Below are positions 1 to 4,827 of a stretch of 5,289 bases of DNA, piece by piece. Each line of letters starts with the position of its first letter. Within the stretch, counting starts at the first letter, position 1. The notes beneath the pieces were generated by a model. The model worked only from the letters and a program-made list of their open reading frames with translations, searched no databases and was not told the origin of the DNA. Source of the DNA: WHTG01 sp035540515 (GTDB lineage Bacteria; Actinomycetota; Nitriliruptoria; Euzebyales; Egibacteraceae); the NCBI GenBank assembly GCA_035540515.1, contig DATLGM010000028.1, forward strand, positions 1-5,289, written 5' to 3'. A program made the translations under genes and the position numbers.

Positions 1-402
1 GGCCCGGAACCGCGCCACCAGACCTGGGGTCACATGCGCACGCTCGCGGTGGCGCAGCCGCTGCCACTGGCGAACGGCACGCCGCAGGGTACGGCTCTCT
101 GCGTCGATCAGCGCGCGGTCGGCAGCGAGTTGCTCTTCCACCGGGAGCTCCGCAGCCAGCGCCGCGTACACCGCGTCCCGATCCAGCACGAGGTTCCCGG
201 GCAGCTCGCTCAGGCGGCGCAGGCACGCTGCCAGGTCGCGCTGCAACACCTCTGCACGTCGCGCCTCCTGCAGCAGCAGGTGGGTGTAGCCAGGTGCCAG
301 CATCGCACCGCAGGTCGGGCACGCACCGGTGCCCAGCTTCGGGATCTCTGTGAGCAGCAGGACGCGCTCACAGGCCCTGCACGAGACTTTGATCGCTTCC
401 AT
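1..402 (-). CDS. Zinc-ribbon protein with long helical C-terminal region (3' end outside window)
   Basis: The reading frame is open from an ATG at 402 to the left edge without a stop, giving 134 residues of a longer protein. The first ~35 residues look like a zinc ribbon: Cys8-x2-Cys11, then Cys28-x2-Cys31 in a CPTCGAML context, a typical four-cysteine metal site. From about residue 42 the chain is rich in Leu, Ala, Arg and Glu (for example LLLQEARRAEVLQRDL), predicted helical and possibly coiled-coil, with a basic stretch near 107-122. No signal peptide or membrane segment is seen, so it is probably cytoplasmic. The start is supported by an AAGGGGG ribosome site (410-416) seven bases upstream that overlaps the stop of the preceding gene. 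It follows a 49-residue zinc-ribbon gene by 13 bases and hsp20 further upstream, suggesting one operon. I do not recognise the family. A nucleic-acid or protein-binding role is inference only. Confidence 0.75.
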   Translation of the reverse strand, partial: MEAIKVSCRACERVLLLTEIPKLGTGACPTCGAMLAPGYTHLLLQEARRAEVLQRDLAACLRRLSELPGNLVLDRDAVYAALAAELPVEEQLAADRALIDAESRTLRRAVRQWQRLRHRERAHVTPGLVARFRA

Positions 403-409
403 CAGGCGT

Positions 410-416
410 CCCCCTT
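410..416 (-). promoter_or_regulatory. Ribosome binding site overlapping upstream stop codon
   Basis: Reading on the minus strand, AAGGGGG lies seven bases before the ATG at 402. Its first base is the last base of the TGA stop of the 49-residue gene. This fixes the start of the downstream zinc-ribbon gene and suggests that ribosomes ending on the first gene can feed the second. Confidence 0.65.
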
Positions 417-565
417 CACACAGCCGCGTATGTCCGTGCGGTCGTCGGCGGCTGCGACCGCCGCAGCCAGGCATATGCCTCGCAGTCCGGGCATGTCGCC
501 AGTAGGCCGGCGTCACCCGCGTCAACCGCAAACCACCAGTCGCAGTTGGGACAGCGCGCCCACAC
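416..565 (-). CDS. Small double-CxxC zinc-ribbon protein, 49 aa
   Basis: This is a short complete gene: GTG start at 565, TGA at 416, 49 residues. The protein has two CPxC knuckles, Cys5-x2-Cys8 (CPNC) and Cys25-x2-Cys28 (CPDC), 16 residues apart. That is the layout of a minimal rubredoxin-knuckle zinc ribbon and should bind one Zn. A WWF aromatic cluster follows the first knuckle, and the tail is basic and polar (residues 35-49). The GTG is preceded eight bases upstream by a near-perfect SD, AGGAGGTGA at 571-579; the frame has a TAG just upstream of the SD, so little room exists for another start. It lies 63 bases after hsp20 and 13 bases before another zinc-ribbon gene. I do not recognise the family. 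The strong SD, regular cysteines and codons ending mostly in G or C argue that it is real. Function is unknown; a small redox-sensitive or adaptor protein acting with Hsp20 is speculation. Confidence 0.75.
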   Translation of the reverse strand: MWARCPNCDWWFAVDAGDAGLLATCPDCEAYAWLRRSQPPTTARTYAAV

Positions 566-570
566 AACCT

Positions 571-579
571 TCACCTCCT
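571..579 (-). promoter_or_regulatory. Strong Shine-Dalgarno for the 49-aa gene
   Basis: AGGAGGTGA on the minus strand is nearly fully complementary to the 16S rRNA 3' end. The AGGAGG core sits eight bases before the GTG at 565. It decides the start of a gene too short for ordinary ORF cut-offs. Confidence 0.8.
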
Positions 580-592
580 GCTAGCCGGCAGG
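577..592 (-). promoter_or_regulatory. Small hairpin covering part of the Shine-Dalgarno
   Basis: On the minus strand CCTGC (592-588) can pair perfectly with GCAGG (581-577) across a six-base loop. The 3' arm includes the first three bases of the AGGAGG ribosome site of the 49-aa gene. It shares base 592 with the larger upstream hairpin, so the two may compete or stack. The pairing is visible in the sequence; a regulatory effect is inference. Confidence 0.35.
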
Positions 593-619
593 CCCCGGCG
601 GGGAGATGCCCGCCGGGGC
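592..619 (-). promoter_or_regulatory. GC-rich intercistronic hairpin after hsp20
   Basis: A perfect 11-bp inverted repeat (609-619 against 592-602) encloses a six-base loop, starting ten bases past the hsp20 stop. The stem is all G and C. No run of U follows, so it is not a classic intrinsic terminator. It may be a partial terminator or a 3' stabiliser that keeps hsp20 mRNA more abundant than the downstream zinc-ribbon messages. The stem is certain; the role is inferred. Confidence 0.6.
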
Positions 620-628
620 GAAACGAAC

Positions 629-1048
629 TCAGGCCGACTGCGCCGTGAGCGTCTTCTGGCCGTTGCCGGATCCGATCTGGATCTTGTGCGGCTTGGCCTG
701 CTCCGCGACAGGGACGTGGATCGTGAGCACGCCGTCGACGTAGCTCGCCTCGATGCCGCTGCCGTCGACGTCGTTGCCCAGGTACATCTGCCGGCGGACC
801 GAACCGGTGGGCCGCTCCGAGACGATGACCTGGTCGCCGTCGCCATAGGTCGGCTTGCGCTCGGCACTGACCTGCAGCACGTTGCGCTCAACCGTCACGT
901 CGATCGAGTCCGGCTGCAGACCGGGCACGTCGAACTCGATGACGTACTCGTCGCCACGACGGTAGACGTCCGTCGGCATCGCGCGGTACGACGTGGTCGA
1001 GCTGAACATCCGGTCCAGCTCCTGGAACGGGTCAAAACGCGTCAGCAT
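629..1048 (-). CDS. Hsp20/alpha-crystallin family small heat-shock protein
   Basis: An ATP-independent holdase chaperone that binds unfolding proteins in the cytoplasm and usually forms large oligomers. The 139-residue protein starts with MLTRFDPFQELDRMF, the common N-terminal signature of bacterial Hsp20. The alpha-crystallin domain spans about residues 25-117: a DVYRRGDEYVIEFDVPGL strand region (28-44), VERNVLQVSAERK (53-65) and the closing DGVLTIHVPV motif (105-114). The C-terminal tail carries an I-x-I motif (IQI, 123-125) that docks between dimers in this family. Length is normal. The ATG at 1048 is chosen because GGGGAGGTGAT lies just upstream and homologues begin there; a longer frame to 1237 would run through the promoter region. 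Two zinc-ribbon genes follow on the same strand. The upstream repeats suggest regulated expression, but no recognised CIRCE or HAIR element was seen. Confidence 0.95.
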   Translation of the reverse strand: MLTRFDPFQELDRMFSSTTSYRAMPTDVYRRGDEYVIEFDVPGLQPDSIDVTVERNVLQVSAERKPTYGDGDQVIVSERPTGSVRRQMYLGNDVDGSGIEASYVDGVLTIHVPVAEQAKPHKIQIGSGNGQKTLTAQSA

Positions 1049-1054
1049 TTCGTC

Positions 1055-1065
1055 ATCACCTCCCC
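1055..1065 (-). promoter_or_regulatory. hsp20 ribosome binding site, flanked by a short potential stem
   Basis: GGGGAGGTGAT on the minus strand contains a nine-base exact SD match (1055-1063); its GGAGG core is ten bases from the ATG at 1048. CGTCA (1073-1069) and TGACG (1055-1051) on either side can form a 5-bp stem that places the SD in the loop. TCATCA (1092-1087) could instead pair with TGATGA (1058-1053). The RBS is clear; the structures are only possible. Confidence 0.8.
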
Positions 1066-1091
1066 TAGTGACGTGCCTCGACTCGTTGATG

Positions 1092-1120
1092 AAGTTGTAC
1101 CCCAATACGCACAACTTATA
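1092..1120 (-). promoter_or_regulatory. Candidate hsp20 promoter -10 and overlapping operator
   Basis: On the minus strand a TATAAG hexamer (1120-1115, five of six to the -10 consensus) overlaps a perfect inverted repeat, AAGTTGT (1117-1111) and ACAACTT (1098-1092), separated by 12 bases. This would place the palindrome over the -10 and start site, a normal place for a repressor. A third AAGTTGT copy lies at 1137-1143 on the plus strand. A good -35 at 16-18 bp spacing is not seen: TTGAAC at 1147-1142 (minus strand) is 21 bases away. This suggests an activator or an alternative sigma factor, or that the -10 call is wrong. Confidence 0.4.
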
Positions 1121-1141
1121 CCCAGACGGTACAAGAAAGTT

Positions 1142-1164
1142 GTTCAAGGGTGGGATAGTTGAAC
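1142..1164. repeat. Perfect inverted repeat GTTCAA-N11-TTGAAC
   Basis: A 6-bp perfect inverted repeat (1142-1147 and 1159-1164) with an 11-bp spacer lies upstream of the presumed hsp20 -10, in the AT-richer part of the divergent region. The arm spacing is close to two helical turns, as for a dimeric transcription factor. It is a candidate site shared between hsp20 and the divergent ABM gene. No known regulator's consensus is recognised. Confidence 0.35.
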
Positions 1165-1172
1165 GCATAGCT

Positions 1173-1200
1173 TTGCCGCGCGCTGGCGTTCTGGTATCGG
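1173..1200 (+). promoter_or_regulatory. Weak candidate promoter for the ABM gene
   Basis: TTGCCG (1173-1178) and TATCGG (1195-1200), 16 bp apart, are the best -35/-10 pair I can find upstream of the plus-strand gene. The -10 is poor. If real, the mRNA leader would be about 115 bases long and contain the hairpins described at 1226-1299. Confidence 0.2.
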
Positions 1201-1225
1201 CTGTTCTCCCGTGGCGGTAGCGCTC

Positions 1226-1251
1226 GGACGCGTCCACCTGGGTGGGGACGC
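1226..1251 (+). repeat. 10-bp palindrome and GC hairpin in ABM leader
   Basis: GGACGCGTCC (1226-1235) is a perfect palindrome. Its second part GCGTCC (1230-1235) can also pair with GGACGC (1246-1251) to form a 6-bp stem with a ten-base loop. Either a protein site or an RNA leader structure is possible; no function is evident. Confidence 0.35.
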
Positions 1252-1263
1252 AGCCGCCTCGAT

Positions 1264-1299
1264 GCGGACCTCGGAGTCGGACCTGCCTGTAGGGTCCGC
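1264..1299 (+). repeat. CGGACCT direct repeats with complementary arm
   Basis: CGGACCT occurs twice (1265-1271 and 1278-1284), 13 bp apart. GGTCCGC at 1293-1299 can pair with either copy: 7 bp with GCGGACC at 1264-1270, or 6 bp with 1278-1283 and a nine-base loop. The element ends 11 bases before the SD of the ABM gene. Mutually exclusive leader folds are conceivable, but GC-rich DNA often makes such pairs by chance. Confidence 0.3.
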
Positions 1300-1310
1300 C
1301 GCTCGACTCA

Positions 1311-1316
1311 GGGAGG
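1311..1316 (+). promoter_or_regulatory. Ribosome binding site fixing the GTG start of the ABM gene
   Basis: GGGAGG lies six bases before the GTG at 1323. No other start codon in this frame has a comparable site, so the GTG is preferred over downstream candidates. Confidence 0.75.
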
Positions 1317-1322
1317 CCACGA

Positions 1323-1640
1323 GTGGCGGGATATGGATTGTGCGGGAAGATCGTCGCGACGACGGGGAACGGGGACGCACTCGCGGGTTACCTGCTTGAT
1401 GCGGCGTTGGCTCTCGAGGACGTAGGTGATTGCCAGCTGTATGCCGTGAGCCGCGACCCGGCCGAGCCAGAGGCCGTATGGGTGGTGGAGTTCTGGGACA
1501 GCGCCGAGGCGCATCGGGCATCGCTTGAGTTGAGCGCCGTTCAGGAGTTGATCTCGCGGGCGCGTCCCCTTATCGCCTCGATGGGCGAACGTTTCGAGCT
1601 TCAGCCGGTCGGTGGCAAGGGTCTGCGCCCGAGCTCGTGA
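1323..1640 (+). CDS. Antibiotic biosynthesis monooxygenase (ABM)-fold protein, quinol monooxygenase-like
   Basis: A 105-residue protein of the dimeric alpha/beta ABM family (YgiN-like), cytoplasmic, whose members include cofactor-independent quinol monooxygenases; many are uncharacterised. Recognisable features in order are an N-terminal strand YGLCGKIVAT (4-13), a helix DALAGYLLDAALAL (18-31), a CQLYAVSRDP strand and turn (37-46), the VWVVEFWDSAEAHRASLEL core (52-70) with the conserved W-D-S and His, and RARPLIASMGERFELQPVGG (79-98). Length is typical. The GTG start is chosen because GGGAGG lies six bases upstream and the frame begins just where the family's first strand starts. It is divergent from hsp20 and ends 18 bp from the end of hflX on the opposite strand. 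Its substrate cannot be inferred; nearby stress genes make a role in quinone or reactive-species handling possible but unproven. Confidence 0.85.
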   Translation: MAGYGLCGKIVATTGNGDALAGYLLDAALALEDVGDCQLYAVSRDPAEPEAVWVVEFWDSAEAHRASLELSAVQELISRARPLIASMGERFELQPVGGKGLRPSS

Positions 1641-1658
1641 GGCGCGGTTCGACGACCT

Positions 1659-3131
1659 TCAGGCATCCTCGTCGGTGTCGGCCCACGGGTTGGTGTCGGC
1701 GAAGCCGCCCAGCGCCGACCCGGCCTCCCGGCCGACGTTGGCCAGCAGGTACGTGCCCTCGGGGCGGTGCTCCTCTTTGAGCACCTCGCCTTCGCGGTGA
1801 GCGGCGGCGACCAGGTCAGACCGGTCGTAGGGCACGAGCGCCTCGACGACCCGGCGGTCCGGGGGCAGCAGGTCGGTGATCCGCTGCAGCAGCTCGCCGG
1901 TCCCCTCCCCCGTGACCGCCGACACGACCACGGACTCCGCCCACTGCCGCTGCAGGCCGGCGAGGACGTCGCGGTCGGCGGCGTCGGCCTTGTTCAGCAC
2001 CAGCAGGCGGCGCATGTCATCCGCGCCGATGTCCGCCAGAACACGGTCGACGGCCAGGATCTGCGCCTCAGCCTCCGGATGCGACGCGTCGACGACGTGC
2101 AGCAGCAGGTCGGCGCGCAGGGTGTCCTCCAGTGTGGACTTGAACGCCTCGACCAGCTGGGTGGGCAGCTTCTTGACGAACCCGACGGTGTCGGTCGCCA
2201 CGACCTGCCGACCGTCGGGGAGCTCCAGCCGCCGCGCCGTGGTGTCGAGGGTGGCGAACAGCTTGTCGGCGACGAGCACGTCCGCCCCTGTGAGGCGGTT
2301 GAGCAGCGTGGACTTGCCCGCGTTGGTGTAGCCGACCAGCGCCACGGTCGGGACGCCGTGGCGTTCCCGCTCCTTGGTCTTCAGCGTCCGGGTACGAGCG
2401 AAGTCGCGCAGGTCCGCGCGCAGCTTGGTCATGCGCCGGTTGATCTTGCGGCGGTCGACCTCGAGCTGGGTCTCGCCCGGCCCGCGCGTGCCTATCCCTG
2501 CGCCGCCGGCGACGCGACCGCCGGCCTGCCGGGACAGCGCCACACCCCAGCCGCGCAGCCGCGGCAGCAGGTAGGACAGCTGGGCGAGCTCCACCTGCGC
2601 CTTGCCCTCTCGGCTGGCGGCGTGCTGCGCAAAGATGTCGAGGATCACGATGGTGCGGTCGAGCACCTTGATCTGCAGCTTCTCCTCGAGGTTGCGCTGC
2701 TGCGCCGGCGTCAGCTCGTCGTCGAAGATCGCCGCGTCTGCGTCAAGCGCCCGCGCGTAGTCGCGTAGCTGTGCGACCTTGCCGCGGCCGATGAACGTGG
2801 CCACGTCCGGCGTGTCGCGCTTCTGCACGATGCGCCCGACCGCCTCCGAGCCCGCGGTGTCGACCAGCAGCTCCAGCTCGTCCAGTGACGCGTCCACGTC
2901 GTGCGCGCTCTGACCGGCCTGGTGCAGCGCGACGAGGACAGCCCGCTCGACGGGACGGAAGATGGCGACACCCTCCCGGGGTGCGCCCTCCTCGATCCGC
3001 TCGGCCTCGCGTCGCCGGCGCTCGGCGCGCGACAGCGACAGGTCCTCCTCGACCTCTTCCAGCCCGGTGAGCCCGTCGGCGTCGAACTCGTCGTCCGAGG
3101 GCCCGTCGATGGTCAGATCGTCTGCAGCCAT
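1659..3131 (-). CDS. hflX: GTPase HflX, ribosome-associated
   Basis: HflX is a translation-factor-class GTPase that binds the 50S subunit and splits or rescues stalled ribosomes, notably in heat or antibiotic stress. The 490-residue protein has a charged, acidic N-terminal extension (about 1-50), the HflX N-domain (about 57-190, with FIGRGKVAQL at 113-122), the signature glycine-rich linker GGAGIGTRGPGETQ (209-222), a basic helical region and then the G domain: G1 GYTNAGKST (267-275), switch I LFATLDTT (291-298), G3 DTVGF (314-318), G4 NKAD (380-383) and G5-like SAVTGEG (404-410). All expected motifs are intact. ATG at 3131 is preferred: a GAGG and a GGGGGAG lie upstream, and it overlaps the dapF end by 19 bp. 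A frame-extended start at 3200 would lie deep inside dapF. It is the last gene of the miaA-dapF-hflX unit. Confidence 0.96.
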   Translation of the reverse strand: MAADDLTIDGPSDDEFDADGLTGLEEVEEDLSLSRAERRRREAERIEEGAPREGVAIFRPVERAVLVALHQAGQSAHDVDASLDELELLVDTAGSEAVGRIVQKRDTPDVATFIGRGKVAQLRDYARALDADAAIFDDELTPAQQRNLEEKLQIKVLDRTIVILDIFAQHAASREGKAQVELAQLSYLLPRLRGWGVALSRQAGGRVAGGAGIGTRGPGETQLEVDRRKINRRMTKLRADLRDFARTRTLKTKERERHGVPTVALVGYTNAGKSTLLNRLTGADVLVADKLFATLDTTARRLELPDGRQVVATDTVGFVKKLPTQLVEAFKSTLEDTLRADLLLHVVDASHPEAEAQILAVDRVLADIGADDMRRLLVLNKADAADRDVLAGLQRQWAESVVVSAVTGEGTGELLQRITDLLPPDRRVVEALVPYDRSDLVAAAHREGEVLKEEHRPEGTYLLANVGREAGSALGGFADTNPWADTDEDA

Positions 3132-3934
3132 GCCTCGTCCAACTCCCCCGTCGCCACTTCGACCGCGGGTCCGGTCACCCACAGCGTCGTCTCCGTCCAC
3201 TCGACGTGCAGGTCCCCCCCGGGCAGGCTCACCGTCGTCTGACGGGCCGCCAGCCCCAGCAGGTGTGCCGCCGCTGCCATCGCCGAGGCCCCGGTCCCCG
3301 ACGCCATGGTCTCGCCGACGCCGCGCTCCCAGATCCGCCCTCGCACATGGTCGCGGTCCGCGACGGTGATCATCTCGACGTTGGTCCCCTCGGGGAAGGC
3401 GTCGTGATCCTGCAGTGCGCGCCCAATCGTCTGGAGGTCCGCCTCGTCGAGGTCCTCAACGACGGTCACGGCGTGCGGGTTGCCCATCGACAGCGTCGTG
3501 ACGTCGACGGTCTGCCCGTCGACGTCCAGCGGCCAGTCCACCTTGCCGACGACGGGGGCGCCCATGTCGACGCGGACCTGGCTGACCTTGCCGCCGTCGC
3601 GCGCGACGATCTCGACCGGCTTGACCCCGCCGCGCGTGTCGACGCGGACGACGTCGCCGGCGACCAGCCCGCGGTCGGCGACGTACTTCGCCACGCACCG
3701 CACGCCGTTGCCGCACATCTCTGCCAGCGACCCGTCGGCGTTGCGGTAGTCCATGAAGACATCGGCGGCGGTGTCATCCCGTGGCGGGGCGATGCGGATC
3801 ACGCCGTCGGCGCCGACGCCCAGGTGCGGCCGGCAGACCCTGCGGACGAAGGCAGGGGTCAGCTGGAGCGTGTCGTCGAGGTCCGGCAGGAGGACGAAGT
3901 CGTTGCCGGCCCCATGGGCTTTCACGAAGTGCAT
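3113..3934 (-). CDS. dapF: Diaminopimelate epimerase DapF with Ser at second catalytic Cys position
   Basis: DapF interconverts LL- and meso-diaminopimelate without a cofactor, supplying lysine and the peptidoglycan cross-linking amino acid. The 273-residue protein has the two-lobed family layout: KAHGAGNDFV (5-14), YRNADGS (63-69), first catalytic motif EMCGNGVRC (72-80, Cys74), GNPH (151-154), EGTN (182-185), WERGVGET (202-209). The second active-site motif, normally ACGTGA-type, reads ASGTGA, so Ser212 replaces the usual catalytic cysteine; Ser217 also replaces a frequent cysteine. The other substrate-binding residues appear intact and length is normal, so this is not a decayed gene. ATG 3934 fits the family N-terminus MHFVKAHGAGNDF; it overlaps miaA by 13 bp, and hflX begins 19 bp before its end. 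Identity as DapF family is secure; epimerase activity with a single cysteine is uncertain. Confidence 0.93.
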   Translation of the reverse strand: MHFVKAHGAGNDFVLLPDLDDTLQLTPAFVRRVCRPHLGVGADGVIRIAPPRDDTAADVFMDYRNADGSLAEMCGNGVRCVAKYVADRGLVAGDVVRVDTRGGVKPVEIVARDGGKVSQVRVDMGAPVVGKVDWPLDVDGQTVDVTTLSMGNPHAVTVVEDLDEADLQTIGRALQDHDAFPEGTNVEMITVADRDHVRGRIWERGVGETMASGTGASAMAAAAHLLGLAARQTTVSLPGGDLHVEWTETTLWVTGPAVEVATGELDEAWLQTI

Positions 3935-4827
3935 CGCAACCGCAGTCGGTCGGGGGCGTGGTCGGCGTCGACCCACTCTACTCGTGGGTCCTGGCGGAAC
4001 CAGCGCTGCTGGCGCGCCGCGAACTGGCGGGTGCGGGCCGTGATCCGCGCGACGGCGTCGTCCAGCGGCAGGCGACCGGCGAGGTGGTCGAGCAGCTCGG
4101 CGTATCCGATGGCTTGGGCGGCGGTCGTCGACAGCGCCAGCCGCGACAGGGTGCGGACCTCCTCCAGCCACCCGGCGTCGAGCATGGCGTCCACACGGGC
4201 GTGGATCCGGTCCCCCAGCGCGGTGCGATCACAGTCGATGCCGACCACGCGCAGACCGGGGTAGATCGGCGACCACCGGTCCCATGCGCGCCGCCAGTCG
4301 CTGAACGGCCGGCCCGTCAGCTCGATGACCTCCAGCGCCCGGACGGTGCGTCGCACGTTGGCGGGGTCGATGCGCGCCGCCGCATCCGGATCGGCGGCGG
4401 CGAGCGTCGCGTGGGCCCCGGCCGCGTCGTCGCGATAGCGGTGCTCGAGCCGCCGGCGGACGTCGGCGTCGGTCGGCGGGAACTCCAGCGGGTCGACGAC
4501 GGCGCGGTAGTACAGCCCTGAACCGCCCACCAGCAGCGGGGTGGCCCCACGGGCCAGCACGTCGTCGATGGCCGACCGGGCGGCGTGCTGGAACCACTCG
4601 ACGCTGCAGACCTCCGTCGGCGACAGCACGTCGACCATGTGATGACGGACCCGCCGGCGGTCCTCCGGCATGGGCTTTGCGGTGCCGATGTCCATCCCCC
4701 GGTACACGGTGAACGCGTCGACCGCGACGATCTCCAGCCCCAGCGCCTCGGCGACCGCCATGGCGACAGCCGACTTCCCGCTGCCGGTCGGACCGACCAG
4801 CGCCGGGACCAGCGGGTGGTCAGCCAC
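3922..4827 (-). CDS. miaA: tRNA dimethylallyltransferase MiaA
   Basis: MiaA transfers a dimethylallyl group from DMAPP to N6 of adenosine 37 in tRNAs that read codons starting with U, improving codon-anticodon pairing. The 301-residue protein shows the P-loop GPTGSGKS (12-19), the catalytic-Asp segment VDAFTVYRGMDIGTAKP (36-52, Asp37 as likely general base), RHHMVDVLSP (61-70), GGSGLYYRAVVD (101-112), RRTVRALEVIELTGRPFS (159-176), QAIGYAEL (238-245) and the C-terminal tRNA-contact region TRQFAARQQRWFRQDPR (266-282). Thr40 occupies a place that is Gln in many homologues but is not invariant. Start: GTG at 4827, where GTGGCTGA merges it with the upstream stop (8-bp overlap); a longer frame to 5040 would be antiparallel to nothing conserved and would overlap the upstream gene. 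It lies inside the four-gene overlapping unit with dapF and hflX. Confidence 0.95.
   Translation of the reverse strand: MADHPLVPALVGPTGSGKSAVAMAVAEALGLEIVAVDAFTVYRGMDIGTAKPMPEDRRRVRHHMVDVLSPTEVCSVEWFQHAARSAIDDVLARGATPLLVGGSGLYYRAVVDPLEFPPTDADVRRRLEHRYRDDAAGAHATLAAADPDAAARIDPANVRRTVRALEVIELTGRPFSDWRRAWDRWSPIYPGLRVVGIDCDRTALGDRIHARVDAMLDAGWLEEVRTLSRLALSTTAAQAIGYAELLDHLAGRLPLDDAVARITARTRQFAARQQRWFRQDPRVEWVDADHAPDRLRLRCTS

Noticed and set aside
592..619. Intrinsic terminator after hsp20
   Set aside because: The stem is strong but followed by CTGCCGGC with no U-run, and two genes follow closely, so full termination is not supported.
34..648. Plus-strand 204-codon frame
   Set aside because: It is antisense to the two zinc-ribbon genes and the hsp20 end, has low-complexity Arg/Gln/Pro composition and no SD; the minus strand has clear CxxC proteins with good ribosome sites.
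629..1237. Long form of Hsp20 starting at 1237
   Set aside because: The extra 63 residues run through the AT-rich promoter/operator region; the ATG at 1048 has an almost perfect SD and matches the family N-terminus.
1049..1322. CIRCE (HrcA) or HAIR (HspR) heat-shock operator
   Set aside because: Neither TTAGCACTC-N9-GAGTGCTAA nor CTTGAGT-N7-ACTCAAG is present even loosely; the inverted repeats seen are different sequences.
1211..1399. Plus-strand 62-codon frame overlapping the ABM gene start
   Set aside because: No ribosome site before its GTG and composition unlike a folded protein; the ABM frame has a good SD and family motifs.
1767..2768. Plus-strand 333-codon frame opposite hflX
   Set aside because: A high-GC mirror frame of a gene with all HflX motifs; no recognisable domain.
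3206..4264. Plus-strand 352-codon frame opposite dapF and miaA
   Set aside because: It spans two well-supported minus-strand genes, shows no domain and has Asp/Val/Arg-rich shadow composition.
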